This document shows, in pieces, positions 32,445-40,181 of a stretch of DNA of 43,132 bases; position 1 is the stretch's first letter; every line of letters begins with the position of its first letter. This DNA is from Caldilineaceae bacterium (lineage in GTDB: Bacteria; Chloroflexota; Anaerolineae; Caldilineales; Caldilineaceae). The stretch is taken from the NCBI GenBank assembly GCA_019637695.1, contig JAHBVG010000055.1, positions 1 to 43,132 of the forward strand. Reading direction: 5' to 3'. Position numbers and translations under genes: made by a program. Below the pieces are notes generated by a model. It was not told where the DNA came from. It searched no databases and was given only the letters and a program-made list of their open reading frames with translations.

Positions 32445-33650
32445 ATGCAACACGCGATCCCCTACGGCGCGGCTGACTATTTTTGGGCCGAGGCGCTGCA
32501 ACGACAGCAATTGACGGGCAATCTGTTAGAGACCTTCCGGCGGTGGGGCTATGGCGATGCCATTCCTCCTATCTTCGAGTATGCCGATTCGCTCAGCGCC
32601 CAGGCCAGCCCCAAACTGCGCGCCGAGATGTACCGCTTCCTCGACCGCGATGGTTCTACCCTGGCGCTGCGCCCCGAATTTACCACGCCGTTGGCCCGTC
32701 TCGTCGCCACCCGTCTTCACGATTGGCCCATGCCGCAGCGTTTTTGCTACGCCGGCAGCGTCTTCCGCTACGTTTCACCCCAGGCGGGGCGGCAGCGTGA
32801 ATTTCTGCAAGCAGGCGTGGAGTTGATCGGCGCGTCCACGCCTGAGGCCGACGCCGAAGTCTTGGCGTTGACTGTCGCTGCGTTGCGCGCCGCCGAACTT
32901 GCCGATTTCCGCGTTGTCGTCGGGCAGATCCGCTACTTTGGCGGGCTGTTGGCCGATCTCAAACTCAGCCCCGAACATGAGGACGCGTTGCGCGAGGCCA
33001 TCGATCGCAAGAGCGAACCGGCGCTGGAAGCCTTCTTGCGCGATGTGCCACTGCGGACACAGCAGCGCCGCACCGTCGAGGAACTGCCCAACCTCAACGG
33101 CAGCCGCCTCGATCAGATCATCGATCAGGCCGACCGCTACTGCCTCAACTACGAAATGCACGCCGCGCTCGAAAATCTGCGCGCCGTCTGCGCTGTGCTG
33201 GCCGCCTATGGCGTCACCGATGCTGTCGATCTCGATCTCACCGAGATCCGCAATCTGGGCTACTACACTGGCGTCACCTTTGAAGCGCTGGCTCCCGGCA
33301 TGGGATTCGCCATTGCCAGCGGTGGACGTTACGACGATCTGATCGGCCATTTCGGCAAAGCGCAGCCCGCTGTCGGTGTGGCGATGGGGGTAGATCGGCT
33401 GCTGCTGGCGCGACAACGGCAGCGGGGCGAGCAGCGTTCTCCCCATCCACCGCCGCCCGACTGCCTGGCGATGACGGGCGATGATCCCACCGCACTGGCT
33501 CAGGTGCAGCGCTGGCGCGAGGAGGGTCAACGTGTGCAGGTGGAGGTGAATGGGCGCACGCCGGACGACGTTATCGCCTACGCCCGCAAATTGGGGATCG
33601 CCAGAGTTCTGCGCTGGACGGGCGCATCCTTTGAAGAGATGGAGGTCTGA
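32445..33650 (+). CDS. hisZ: ATP phosphoribosyltransferase regulatory subunit
   Basis: A 401-residue HisRS-like protein without tRNA-synthetase context. Class II motifs are visible: YRFLDRDGSTLALRPEFTTP (motif 2 region), RFCYAGSVFRYV, RQREFLQAGVELIG, and GGRYDDLIGHFG followed by AVGVAMGVDRLLL. It ends in a short C-terminal segment. HisZ forms a hetero-octamer with the short form of HisG and is needed for its activity and histidine feedback. The next gene is exactly such a short hisG, starting 1 base after the hisZ stop, which confirms HisZ rather than HisS. Confidence 0.93.
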   Translation: MQHAIPYGAADYFWAEALQRQQLTGNLLETFRRWGYGDAIPPIFEYADSLSAQASPKLRAEMYRFLDRDGSTLALRPEFTTPLARLVATRLHDWPMPQRFCYAGSVFRYVSPQAGRQREFLQAGVELIGASTPEADAEVLALTVAALRAAELADFRVVVGQIRYFGGLLADLKLSPEHEDALREAIDRKSEPALEAFLRDVPLRTQQRRTVEELPNLNGSRLDQIIDQADRYCLNYEMHAALENLRAVCAVLAAYGVTDAVDLDLTEIRNLGYYTGVTFEALAPGMGFAIASGGRYDDLIGHFGKAQPAVGVAMGVDRLLLARQRQRGEQRSPHPPPPDCLAMTGDDPTALAQVQRWREEGQRVQVEVNGRTPDDVIAYARKLGIARVLRWTGASFEEMEV

Positions 33651-33651
33651 G

Positions 33652-34296
33652 ATGGACAGCAGACAGACCAGGCCGCTGCTCTTTGCCCTGCCCAAAGGAC
33701 GCATGGCCGACGAAAGCCTGACGCTGCTGGCGAAGGCTGGCCTCTCGGAACCGGTAGACAACAACGACCGCAGGTTGGTCCTCGAAAGCGCCGACGGCTG
33801 TATTGGCTATGTCATGGCCAAGCCATGGGATGTGCCCACCTATGTCGAGTACGGCGCCGCCGATCTGGGCATCTGCGGGCTTGACGTGTTGCGCGAGAGT
33901 GGGCGTAATGTCCACGAGCCGCTGTTGCTGCCCTTCGCCCACTGCCGTCTCAGCATCGCCGGCCCTGCCGACCGTCCTGACATTCCGCTGCGCTATGAAA
34001 GCCAGCCGCGCGTCGCCAGCAAATATCCACGGCTGGCGGCGCAGTTCTTTCGCGAGCGGGGCGTCAACGCCGAGATCATCGGTCTGTCGGGCAGCGTCGA
34101 GTTGGGTCCGATCCTGGGGCTGGCCGATCTCATCGTCGATCTTGTGGAAACGGGCAACACCCTGCGCGCCAATGGGTTGGTCGAATTCCGCACGATCATG
34201 GAAAGCCAGGCTGTACTCATCGTCAACCGGGCGTCGTACCGGCTGCGGGCAGCAGAGATCCAATCTGTCATCGAGCGGCTGCGCGCCGCATTATGA
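33652..34296 (+). CDS. hisG: ATP phosphoribosyltransferase, short form
   Basis: A 214-residue HisG_S catalytic subunit (EC 2.4.2.17): LLFALPKGRMADESLTLL at the start, YVEYGAADLGICGLDVL, RVASKYPRLAAQFF, then VELGPILGLADLIVDLVETG, the PRPP-binding loop region. It condenses ATP and PRPP in the first step of histidine synthesis. It lacks the C-terminal regulatory domain of long HisG enzymes and so needs HisZ. GGAGG lies 8 bases before ATG 33652. No other his genes are in the window, so the pathway is dispersed. Confidence 0.96.
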   Translation: MDSRQTRPLLFALPKGRMADESLTLLAKAGLSEPVDNNDRRLVLESADGCIGYVMAKPWDVPTYVEYGAADLGICGLDVLRESGRNVHEPLLLPFAHCRLSIAGPADRPDIPLRYESQPRVASKYPRLAAQFFRERGVNAEIIGLSGSVELGPILGLADLIVDLVETGNTLRANGLVEFRTIMESQAVLIVNRASYRLRAAEIQSVIERLRAAL

Positions 34297-34299
34297 GAT

Positions 34300-34425
34300 G
34301 ATCCACGAAGGTACATGAAGAAGAAGAGGAGAAGAGGACATGGATGGGAGGCATAGCGCTGCATCTCCTAACAATTCTGTGGACAATCTTCTGCCTTCGT
34401 GTTCCTTTGTGTGCCTTCGTGGATC
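34300..34425. repeat. Inverted-repeat element after hisG
   Basis: GATCCACGAAGG (34300-34311) and CCTTCGTGGATC (34414-34425) form perfect 12-bp terminal arms. Inside are further CCTTCGTG/CCTTTGTG tandem copies and an AAGAAGAGG purine tract. It looks like a small non-coding mobile or structural repeat; a related CTTTGCGTCCTTTGCG string lies at 42929-42946. Confidence 0.65.
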
Positions 34426-34458
34426 AAAATGATATTTTACACCTAAAGGATCAAACCT

Positions 34459-34998
34459 GTGGCCGAGATCGTTGAATCATCGAAGATCGTCGGGGTGAAA
34501 TTCGCTCGGCTCAAGGCGTTTGCCGACGAACGGGGACGCTTTTTGGAGACCTTCCGCAAGGAGTGGTTCCCAGAGCGGAGTTGGGAGAAATTTCAGACCA
34601 ACCGTAGCGATTCCAAGGCGGGGGTGCTGCGCGGGCTGCACTATCACTTTTTACAGGTCGATTATTGGTACTGCCCAGACGGACGGGTGCGGGTGGCGCT
34701 GGCCGATCTGCGACCGTCCTCGCCCACGTATCGCGCCGTCGAAACGGTGGAGATCGGCGACGACAACCAGATGGGGATCTTCATCCCTGTGGGCGTGGCG
34801 CATGGCTTTGTCGCCCTCACCGATGCCACCCTCACTTACATTGTGGACAACTATTACACCGGCAGCGACGAACTCGGCGTCGCCTGGAACGATCCCGATC
34901 TCGCCATCGAGTGGGGCGTGGAGACCCCGATCCTCTCTGGCCGCGATCAGGCCAATCCGCGATGGAGCGAGATTTCGGCGGAGAGGTTGCCGACGTAG
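34459..34998 (+). CDS. dTDP-4-dehydrorhamnose 3,5-epimerase-family protein
   Basis: A 179-residue RmlC-like cupin: FADERGRFLETFRKEWF, QTNRSDSKAGVLRGLHYH (catalytic His region), GRVRVALADLR, then FIPVGVAHGFVALTDATLTY and VDNYYTGSDELGVAWNDPDL with the usual tyrosine. The family epimerises dTDP-4-keto-6-deoxyglucose at C3 and C5 in rhamnose synthesis; related members act on other nucleotide sugars. rmlA, rmlB and rmlD are not nearby, so the substrate is open. The start is GTG 34459 with AAAGGA upstream. Confidence 0.88.
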   Translation: MAEIVESSKIVGVKFARLKAFADERGRFLETFRKEWFPERSWEKFQTNRSDSKAGVLRGLHYHFLQVDYWYCPDGRVRVALADLRPSSPTYRAVETVEIGDDNQMGIFIPVGVAHGFVALTDATLTYIVDNYYTGSDELGVAWNDPDLAIEWGVETPILSGRDQANPRWSEISAERLPT

Positions 34999-35113
34999 TG
35001 CGTAGTGCGTGGTGGGTAGGCACGTCCACATGCCGTACATTTTTTCCTGTACTAAAAAGCGATTGGACGATTCAGCATTAACTGATATTCTATAAAATAT
35101 CCGAGATTGTATT

Positions 35114-35119
35114 TATAAT
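35114..35119 (+). promoter_or_regulatory. Candidate -10 box in AT-rich leader
   Basis: A perfect TATAAT in the most AT-rich stretch of this part of the window (about 35045-35160), 42 bases before a 33-codon ORF and about 245 before the radical SAM gene. No good -35 hexamer is visible at 17 bases. A hairpin with arms CCCATGTCGC (35191-35200) and GCGACACTGGG (35218-35228) follows. Confidence 0.4.
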
Positions 35120-35160
35120 TGCGTTTTGTCTGCATAAAGTTTCAGACAGAGTGCCGTTTC

Positions 35161-35262
35161 ATGTTGAGCGAAAAGAGAGGTGGAGCCAATCCCATGTCGC
35201 TACCAATGGAGGGGGGCGCGACACTGGGGATCGATTACGAAGGAGGTTGGTTGTTTGCATAA
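35161..35262 (+). CDS. 33-residue ORF upstream of radical SAM gene
   Basis: ATG 35161 to TAA 35262 encodes MLSEKRGGANPMSLPME, then a Gly-rich stretch GGATLGIDYEGGWLFA. It is the only frame of note in the 360-base leader of the B12-binding radical SAM gene, 99 bases before it. Radical SAM enzymes that modify peptides often have a short precursor just upstream, and a Gly/aromatic-rich end would suit one. However, the ribosome site is weak, the region also folds into a hairpin, and I recognise no precursor family. Treat as a candidate only. Confidence 0.25.
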   Translation: MLSEKRGGANPMSLPMEGGATLGIDYEGGWLFA

Positions 35263-35361
35263 ATGAGACAGCAATGCAGTTGGGATGATTCATTCGAATA
35301 GTCTGCACAACGATAATGCTGTCGTAACATTGTGATGAGGACAATCAGGAGGGAAAACAAC

Positions 35362-36810
35362 ATGCGTGTACTATTTGTCGAGAAGCAGATCAACTATGAA
35401 CCGCAGGGCATCATGCAACTCTCTTCAGTACTCAGGCAGGCGGGGCACGAAGTAGCGTTGGCAATTGCCGACCAGGAAGATCCTGTGAAGGTGGCGCAAG
35501 ACTTTGAACCAGACATTGTTGGCTACAGTGTCATGACTGGTTCCCAGCGCTATTATTTTGACCTCAATCTGAAGATTCGGGAGGGGATGAATGGTCACAA
35601 AGTGATGTCGATCTTTGGAGGGCCACACCCGACATTCTTCCCAGAGATGATCGAGGAACCAGGCGTCGATGGTCTCTGTATCGGCGAAGGGGAGGGGCCG
35701 CTGGTGGATCTGGCCAATGCGTTGGGCAATGGCGGCATCAAGCCAGATATCCCCAACTGGTGGTTCAAGATCGAGGATGAAATCGTACGCAACCCGGTGC
35801 GACCACTCGTCCATGATCTGGGCGCTCTACCCCATCCTGATCGTCCGCTGATCTACGACAAACACGAGTATTTGCGCAACGCGCCTATCAAACATTTCAT
35901 GGGGTCGCGCGGCTGCCCCTACCAATGCACCTACTGCTTCAACCATGCTTATTATCAGATCTACAAGAAAGAACGGCGCGGCAACCAGCGCCCCGTTGAC
36001 ATGATCATTGACGAGGTCAACTGGGTGCGCTCACAGTGGCCGTTGGAACACGTCTTCTTCATCGACGATCTCTTTATCATCTTTGACGACTGGCTAGAGG
36101 AGTTCGCCGACAAATGGCCGCGCGAGGTAGGGCTGCCCTTCTTCTGCAATGTGCGCGCCGATTTGATCGTGCGCTGGCCCCATAAAGCGGATCTGCTCGC
36201 CAGGGCCGGCGCTTATACGGTGAGCATGGGGATTGAAGCAGGCAATGACCGTCTGCGCAAGGAATTGCTCAAGCGACACATGAGCAAAGAAGAGATCATC
36301 GGGGCGGGGAATCTGCTGCGCTCGGTGGGCATCAACGTGACAGCTACCAATATCCTCGGTCTGCCGGGTAGCCGCCTGGAAGACGACCTGGAGACCATGC
36401 GCCTCAACGCCGACGCCAGAATTTCTTACGGCCAGGCATTTATCTTCCAACCCTATCCTGGGACCGAACTCGGTAAGTATGCCGAAGAAACGGGCTTTGC
36501 TGTCGGCTCCTTTGAGGACATTTCCTCTATCTCTTGGGAGCGCTCGACTCTCCTCTTTCAAGAAGTGGATGAAAAACTCCAGGTTGAGCACTTGCAGCGC
36601 TGGTTCGCCGTTGGCGTCGAGTATCCCTGGATGGAGCCGATCATCCGCCGCTTGATCAAGCTGCCTCATAATCCACTGGTGGATGGCATCTACTGGTTCA
36701 TCCACAAGACCTTCAAGGGCTATCTGCTCAATCAACGGGTCTACGCCACCAAGTTCAATGTCACCAAGCTATTTAAGGTCGCTCAACACTTTTTCCGTAT
36801 GAATTCATGA
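35362..36810 (+). CDS. B12-binding domain radical SAM protein
   Basis: A 482-residue class B radical SAM enzyme. The N-terminal 130 residues form a cobalamin-binding Rossmann-like domain (MRVLFVEKQINYEPQG, PDIVGYSVMTGS, SIFGGPHPTFFPEMI, GLCIGEGEGPLVDL). The radical SAM core begins at about 182 with GSRGCPYQCTYCFNHAYY, the C-x3-C-x2-C [4Fe-4S] motif, and continues with FFIDDLFIIF, VSMGIEAGNDRLRKELLKR and TNILGLPGSRLEDDL. A C-terminal region of about 100 residues is unassigned. Such enzymes methylate or rearrange lipids, natural products or peptides; the substrate is unknown. CAGGAGGG precedes ATG 35362. The cobamide salvage operon 5 kb away could supply its cofactor. Confidence 0.9.
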   Translation: MRVLFVEKQINYEPQGIMQLSSVLRQAGHEVALAIADQEDPVKVAQDFEPDIVGYSVMTGSQRYYFDLNLKIREGMNGHKVMSIFGGPHPTFFPEMIEEPGVDGLCIGEGEGPLVDLANALGNGGIKPDIPNWWFKIEDEIVRNPVRPLVHDLGALPHPDRPLIYDKHEYLRNAPIKHFMGSRGCPYQCTYCFNHAYYQIYKKERRGNQRPVDMIIDEVNWVRSQWPLEHVFFIDDLFIIFDDWLEEFADKWPREVGLPFFCNVRADLIVRWPHKADLLARAGAYTVSMGIEAGNDRLRKELLKRHMSKEEIIGAGNLLRSVGINVTATNILGLPGSRLEDDLETMRLNADARISYGQAFIFQPYPGTELGKYAEETGFAVGSFEDISSISWERSTLLFQEVDEKLQVEHLQRWFAVGVEYPWMEPIIRRLIKLPHNPLVDGIYWFIHKTFKGYLLNQRVYATKFNVTKLFKVAQHFFRMNS

Positions 36811-36829
36811 GCCTGGCGTGGAGGCAACA

Positions 36830-37054
36830 ATGACAAGTCAAGAAGCGCTCGCACTGATCCGCATCTTTCTCAAAGCCCCCGACGATGCGACGCTCATGAA
36901 AGAGGTCAACCTGAACCTGCCCCGTATTGATGGGACCTTCTTTACTGTCCTAAACCAATCGGTAGAGCAACTGCGGCGCGAAGGCAAGCCTCAGATTGCC
37001 CAGGCGCTCGAACACCTGGGGGACACCATCCTGCGTATGCGGACGCTAATTTGA
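36830..37054 (+). CDS. Small helical protein linked to radical SAM gene
   Basis: A 74-residue all-helical protein: TSQEALALIRIFLKAPDDAT, then VNLNLPRIDGTFFTVLNQSV and a closing helix KPQIAQALEHLGDTILRMR. GGAGG lies 6 bases before ATG 36830; GTG 36818 is the other start in frame. It follows the radical SAM gene by 19 bases, so they are one transcript. No family is recognised with certainty; the pattern recalls short helical modules at the N-termini of Chloroflexota CHAT/TPR proteins. It may be an accessory or binding partner of the enzyme. Its end overlaps the convergent membrane-protein gene by 9 bases. Confidence 0.65.
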   Translation: MTSQEALALIRIFLKAPDDATLMKEVNLNLPRIDGTFFTVLNQSVEQLRREGKPQIAQALEHLGDTILRMRTLI

Positions 37055-38953
37055 TGGTGGCGTCGCAGGAGAACGCAGGCGGTGGGAGAGCTTACTGTAT
37101 ACCAACAGGACAATCAGCCCCAATAAGGTCGCGCCAGAGATGAGGATGCCGGCGGTGCGCACGGGTGTGCTACCCATATGCACATCAATCCGATGCGCAC
37201 CCGCCGGCACATCGACTTCCATCAGGGCATGGGGCAGAGAGAGCCGGTAGTCGATTGGCTCGTCGTTCAACCGTACCTGCCAGCCGGGGAAGGCGTAGAG
37301 CCGAATCTGAACCACGCCCGGCGTCTCCATGACGACGCTGCCGCCAAAATGATGGCCGCGGCTGTAGTGGTCTGTCACGACTCCGCTCCCCGTGAGAATC
37401 CCCAATCGTTCGAGTCTGTCGTTGCTGAACTCCTCTGCTTCATATTGGGCTGTCAGCGGCGTTTCGGTGAAGCGTTCTGCGACGAGCGTGGTATAGCCAA
37501 ACATGTCAAGATGGTCGCGCTCAAACTGAAAGATCGCCCGGCCATCTTCACGCCATGCTTCGATTGGCTCCAGCGATGAAGGCTGGCTGTACCCGACGCT
37601 GGCGAAGATGATCACCAACCCAAACAGCCAGAAGACACCATCCGCTTGTCTTTCCTGGTGGGTGGGTTGCGCTATCCGGCTCAACTGCCACAATGTAAGG
37701 CCCCCCAGCGCGCTGAGCAGGAAGACGACTAGCGCCAGCAGACGCCACGGAAATTGCAGCACAGACAGCAGCGGAACGAGCCGCCATAGCCAGTCAGCGC
37801 CAGGCGTCATCAGATAGAGCAAACCAAGGGTCGCTATCAACAGGAAGAGGGGCAGGCTGCGTTCTCGCCACTGACCGGTGACGAGCAGATAGATCGCCGT
37901 CATTGCTGCCAGAACCAACATCACCCCGATCTGAAACCCCATGCCATCGACGGCGCCGGCCGGGTCATCTGAGTAACCGTACCCCCAGAATGGGTAGAAG
38001 AACTGTCCCCAGTGGACCCAGTGACGGGTATAAGCGTAAGTGTCGCGCACCCAATCATCCTGGACGAGCAATGGCCCTTCGATCAGCAGTGGCAACACAA
38101 AGATCGCAACCAGCAAAATTCCGCCAATGCCGCCAACAGCGGACAGACCCACCCGGTGGGCAAGCGGCTGCCAACGGCGTCTGTCCGTCTGTATCCCATC
38201 GGCTACATACCGCCATGCTATCCAAAGCCGGAAGAGGATAAATGCGACCAGCAGCGGTGTCACAGCCAACATGGCGAAGGCGTGGGTGAGCATCAAGCCA
38301 GCATAACAGAGCGCCGCCGTCACCAGGCGACCCTGCCAGCCAGGCTGCATACCCCCCACAATCAAGCGGTCGAACGCCCAAAAGACCCAGGGCAGCACGC
38401 CCATTAACATAGTCTCGGCCAGCGCCGCACGCACATAGATGTCGAGCAGATGATAAGGCGCATACACATAGAGCAGCCCGGCGAGGACGCCGGCTTGAGC
38501 CGCTCGCTGTTCGCTATGAGCGCCATCTCCGCTGCTGCGCGGCCAGGTCAGCGCCCAGCGCCGGACCAAGGCGTACATCCCCCAGGCGCTGATCAGAAAA
38601 GCTACAGCCCACGCCGCCTTCACAGCATGGGTAATGCCCATGCCCAGTAGAGCAAAGAACTCTGCTACGTAGAATGCCAGCGGCGCCTGGATCAAAAAGG
38701 TAGGATATCCGTATCCCTGGCTGTGATGCATAGCCCACACAGGCCACAACACACCGCTACGGATAGCTTCATCGAACATGACGACAAAGAAGACGCTGTG
38801 GCGGCCATCGTGAGCGCTGTAAAAATAGCCGGGAGAGAGCAGGGGCGTCAGGGCAAAAAGGGTCAGCCCCAGGAGTAAGATTAGATAGGGGTCCAGTCTC
38901 AACTTACGCATCATCATGGGGACAGTATACTGCATACTGCTGAATTTGGTCAT
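37046..38953 (-). CDS. PTPS-related polytopic membrane protein
   Basis: A 635-residue membrane protein with about ten to twelve hydrophobic segments. It matches the '6-pyruvoyl-tetrahydropterin synthase-related' multi-TM group (and more distantly YfhO-type GT-C-like proteins): LILLLGLTLFALTPLLSPG, then YFYSAHDGRHSVFFVVMFDE, LYVYAPYHLLDIYVRAALAE, GADWLWRLVPLLSVLQFPWR, and a C-terminal extracytoplasmic beta domain (LYAFPGWQVRLNDEPIDY) before a last TM helix. GT-C-like proteins use lipid-linked sugar donors; activity here is unproven. I start at ATG 38953, since the longer frame from 39031 translates a repeat element; ATG 38917 is also possible. Confidence 0.78.
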   Translation of the reverse strand: MTKFSSMQYTVPMMMRKLRLDPYLILLLGLTLFALTPLLSPGYFYSAHDGRHSVFFVVMFDEAIRSGVLWPVWAMHHSQGYGYPTFLIQAPLAFYVAEFFALLGMGITHAVKAAWAVAFLISAWGMYALVRRWALTWPRSSGDGAHSEQRAAQAGVLAGLLYVYAPYHLLDIYVRAALAETMLMGVLPWVFWAFDRLIVGGMQPGWQGRLVTAALCYAGLMLTHAFAMLAVTPLLVAFILFRLWIAWRYVADGIQTDRRRWQPLAHRVGLSAVGGIGGILLVAIFVLPLLIEGPLLVQDDWVRDTYAYTRHWVHWGQFFYPFWGYGYSDDPAGAVDGMGFQIGVMLVLAAMTAIYLLVTGQWRERSLPLFLLIATLGLLYLMTPGADWLWRLVPLLSVLQFPWRLLALVVFLLSALGGLTLWQLSRIAQPTHQERQADGVFWLFGLVIIFASVGYSQPSSLEPIEAWREDGRAIFQFERDHLDMFGYTTLVAERFTETPLTAQYEAEEFSNDRLERLGILTGSGVVTDHYSRGHHFGGSVVMETPGVVQIRLYAFPGWQVRLNDEPIDYRLSLPHALMEVDVPAGAHRIDVHMGSTPVRTAGILISGATLLGLIVLLVYSKLSHRLRSPATPPSN

Positions 38954-39057
38954 GAATTTGTATCTTCTTAATATGTTGGCGTAGGGGTGGGTCTCGGCGC
39001 CCTCCCACAGCGGGTGGACACAGGGGGCCACCCCTACTTATAGAGAAGATACGATTC
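38954..39057. repeat. GTAGGGG hairpin element, copy 2
   Basis: An inverted copy of the element at 30421-30526. The 57-bp core (38981-39037) begins GTAGGGGTGGGTCTC and ends GCCACCCCTAC; the outer arms are GTATCTTCTTA and AGAGAAGATAC. It fills the gap between the pyrB stop, which it touches, and the start of the membrane-protein gene. Confidence 0.75.
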
Positions 39058-40046
39058 TACGCCTTCCCCAGCACCGAGGCCAGCAGCGCCATGCGAATGT
39101 ACATGCCGTTGCGCATTTGGCGGAAGTAGGCAGCGCGCGGATCGTCGTCCACGGCGTAGCTGATCTCGCCCACACGCGGCAGCGGATGCATGACGATCAT
39201 CTCCTCTTTGGCCCGCCGCATCAATTCTTCATCCACCACGTAGAAATCCTTCACCCGGTCGTACTCAGCCAGATCGGTGAAGCGCTCCTTCTGCACACGC
39301 GTCACATAGAGTACGTCTACGCTCTCAATTACCTCCTGGATGCTCTCGGTCTCCACATAAGATCGCCCGCTACGCTGCATCTTCTCAAGGATCTCCCCAG
39401 GCATACGCAGAATTTCAGGGCTGACAAAGGTCAGTTCCACGTCGAAATCGAGGAGCAGTTTGGTCAGGCTGTGGACAGTGCGCCCGTACTTGAGATCGCC
39501 CACCATGGCCACTTTGAGACCATCTACGCGGCCCAGTTCCTCGACCACGGTGAAGAGATCGAGCAAGGATTGGGTGGGATGTTCGCCCACGCCGTCACCG
39601 GCGTTGATCACGGGCTTTTCGGCGTAATAGGCCGCGGTCGCCGCCGATCCCACCTCGGGATGGCGGATGACGATGACATCCGAGTAGCTTTCCAATGTGC
39701 GGATGGTGTCGGGCAGGCTTTCGCCCTTGCTCACCGAGCTATACTGCACATTATTGATGGGGATCACCTGCCCGCCGAGCCGTAGCATCGCCGCCATAAA
39801 ACTCGAACTCGTACGCGTGGATGGTTCATAGAAAAGATTAGCCAGGATCTTGCCTTGCAGCAGATCGGCGCTGCCGAAACGCTCGACCAGCACACGCATC
39901 TCGTGGGCCACGTCGAAGATATATTCTAGACGGGCGCGGTTGAACTGATCCACGCTGAGAATGTCCTGCCCGTAGAAGCCATTTTCACGAGCGGCATCCG
40001 CTGGCTGCGAGCGACCAATTTTCGACTTCTGGGGTTGCCTTTGCAT
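39057..40046 (-). CDS. pyrB: Aspartate carbamoyltransferase catalytic subunit
   Basis: A 329-residue ATCase (EC 2.1.3.2), the second step of UMP synthesis. The carbamoyl-phosphate site is YEPSTRTSSSFMAAMLRLGG, followed by SVSKGESLPDT (active-site Ser and Lys), GVGEHPTQSLLDLF, VAMVGDLKYGRTVHSL, MHPLPRVGEI and a normal C-terminus. ATG 40046 is backed by GGAGG at 8 bases. It follows pyrC on the same strand, but a terminator-like hairpin and a long inverted repeat separate them, so it may have its own promoter. No pyrI or pyrR is nearby. Confidence 0.96.
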   Translation of the reverse strand: MQRQPQKSKIGRSQPADAARENGFYGQDILSVDQFNRARLEYIFDVAHEMRVLVERFGSADLLQGKILANLFYEPSTRTSSSFMAAMLRLGGQVIPINNVQYSSVSKGESLPDTIRTLESYSDVIVIRHPEVGSAATAAYYAEKPVINAGDGVGEHPTQSLLDLFTVVEELGRVDGLKVAMVGDLKYGRTVHSLTKLLLDFDVELTFVSPEILRMPGEILEKMQRSGRSYVETESIQEVIESVDVLYVTRVQKERFTDLAEYDRVKDFYVVDEELMRRAKEEMIVMHPLPRVGEISYAVDDDPRAAYFRQMRNGMYIRMALLASVLGKA

Positions 40047-40068
40047 CAAAAATCCTCCGGTTTGGATA

Positions 40069-40143
40069 GTAAGGGCACGGGTGGGGCGGAAGCAAACGTC
40101 GCTTCATGGGCGAGCTTTCTTCCCGCCCCACCCGTGCCCTTAC
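40069..40143. repeat. Long inverted repeat upstream of pyrB
   Basis: GTAAGGGCACGGGTGGGGCG, continuing to 40092, pairs with the arm 40119-40143 that ends CACCCGTGCCCTTAC; the arms match over about 24 bp with a single one-base gap. The loop is about 26 bases. It lies in the 5' leader of pyrB and would form a very stable hairpin in the transcript, or be the trace of a small mobile repeat. Confidence 0.8.
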
Positions 40144-40150
40144 GATACGA

Positions 40151-40175
40151 CAAAAAAACGAGACTAAAGTCTCGT
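40151..40175 (-). terminator. Terminator between pyrC and pyrB
   Basis: On the minus strand ACGAGACT-TT-AGTCTCGT is a perfect 8-bp stem followed by a run of T, complementary to AAAAAAA at 40152-40158. It lies 7 bases after the pyrC stop. It would end or attenuate pyrC transcription before pyrB. Confidence 0.82.
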
Positions 40176-40181
40176 CCTCAT

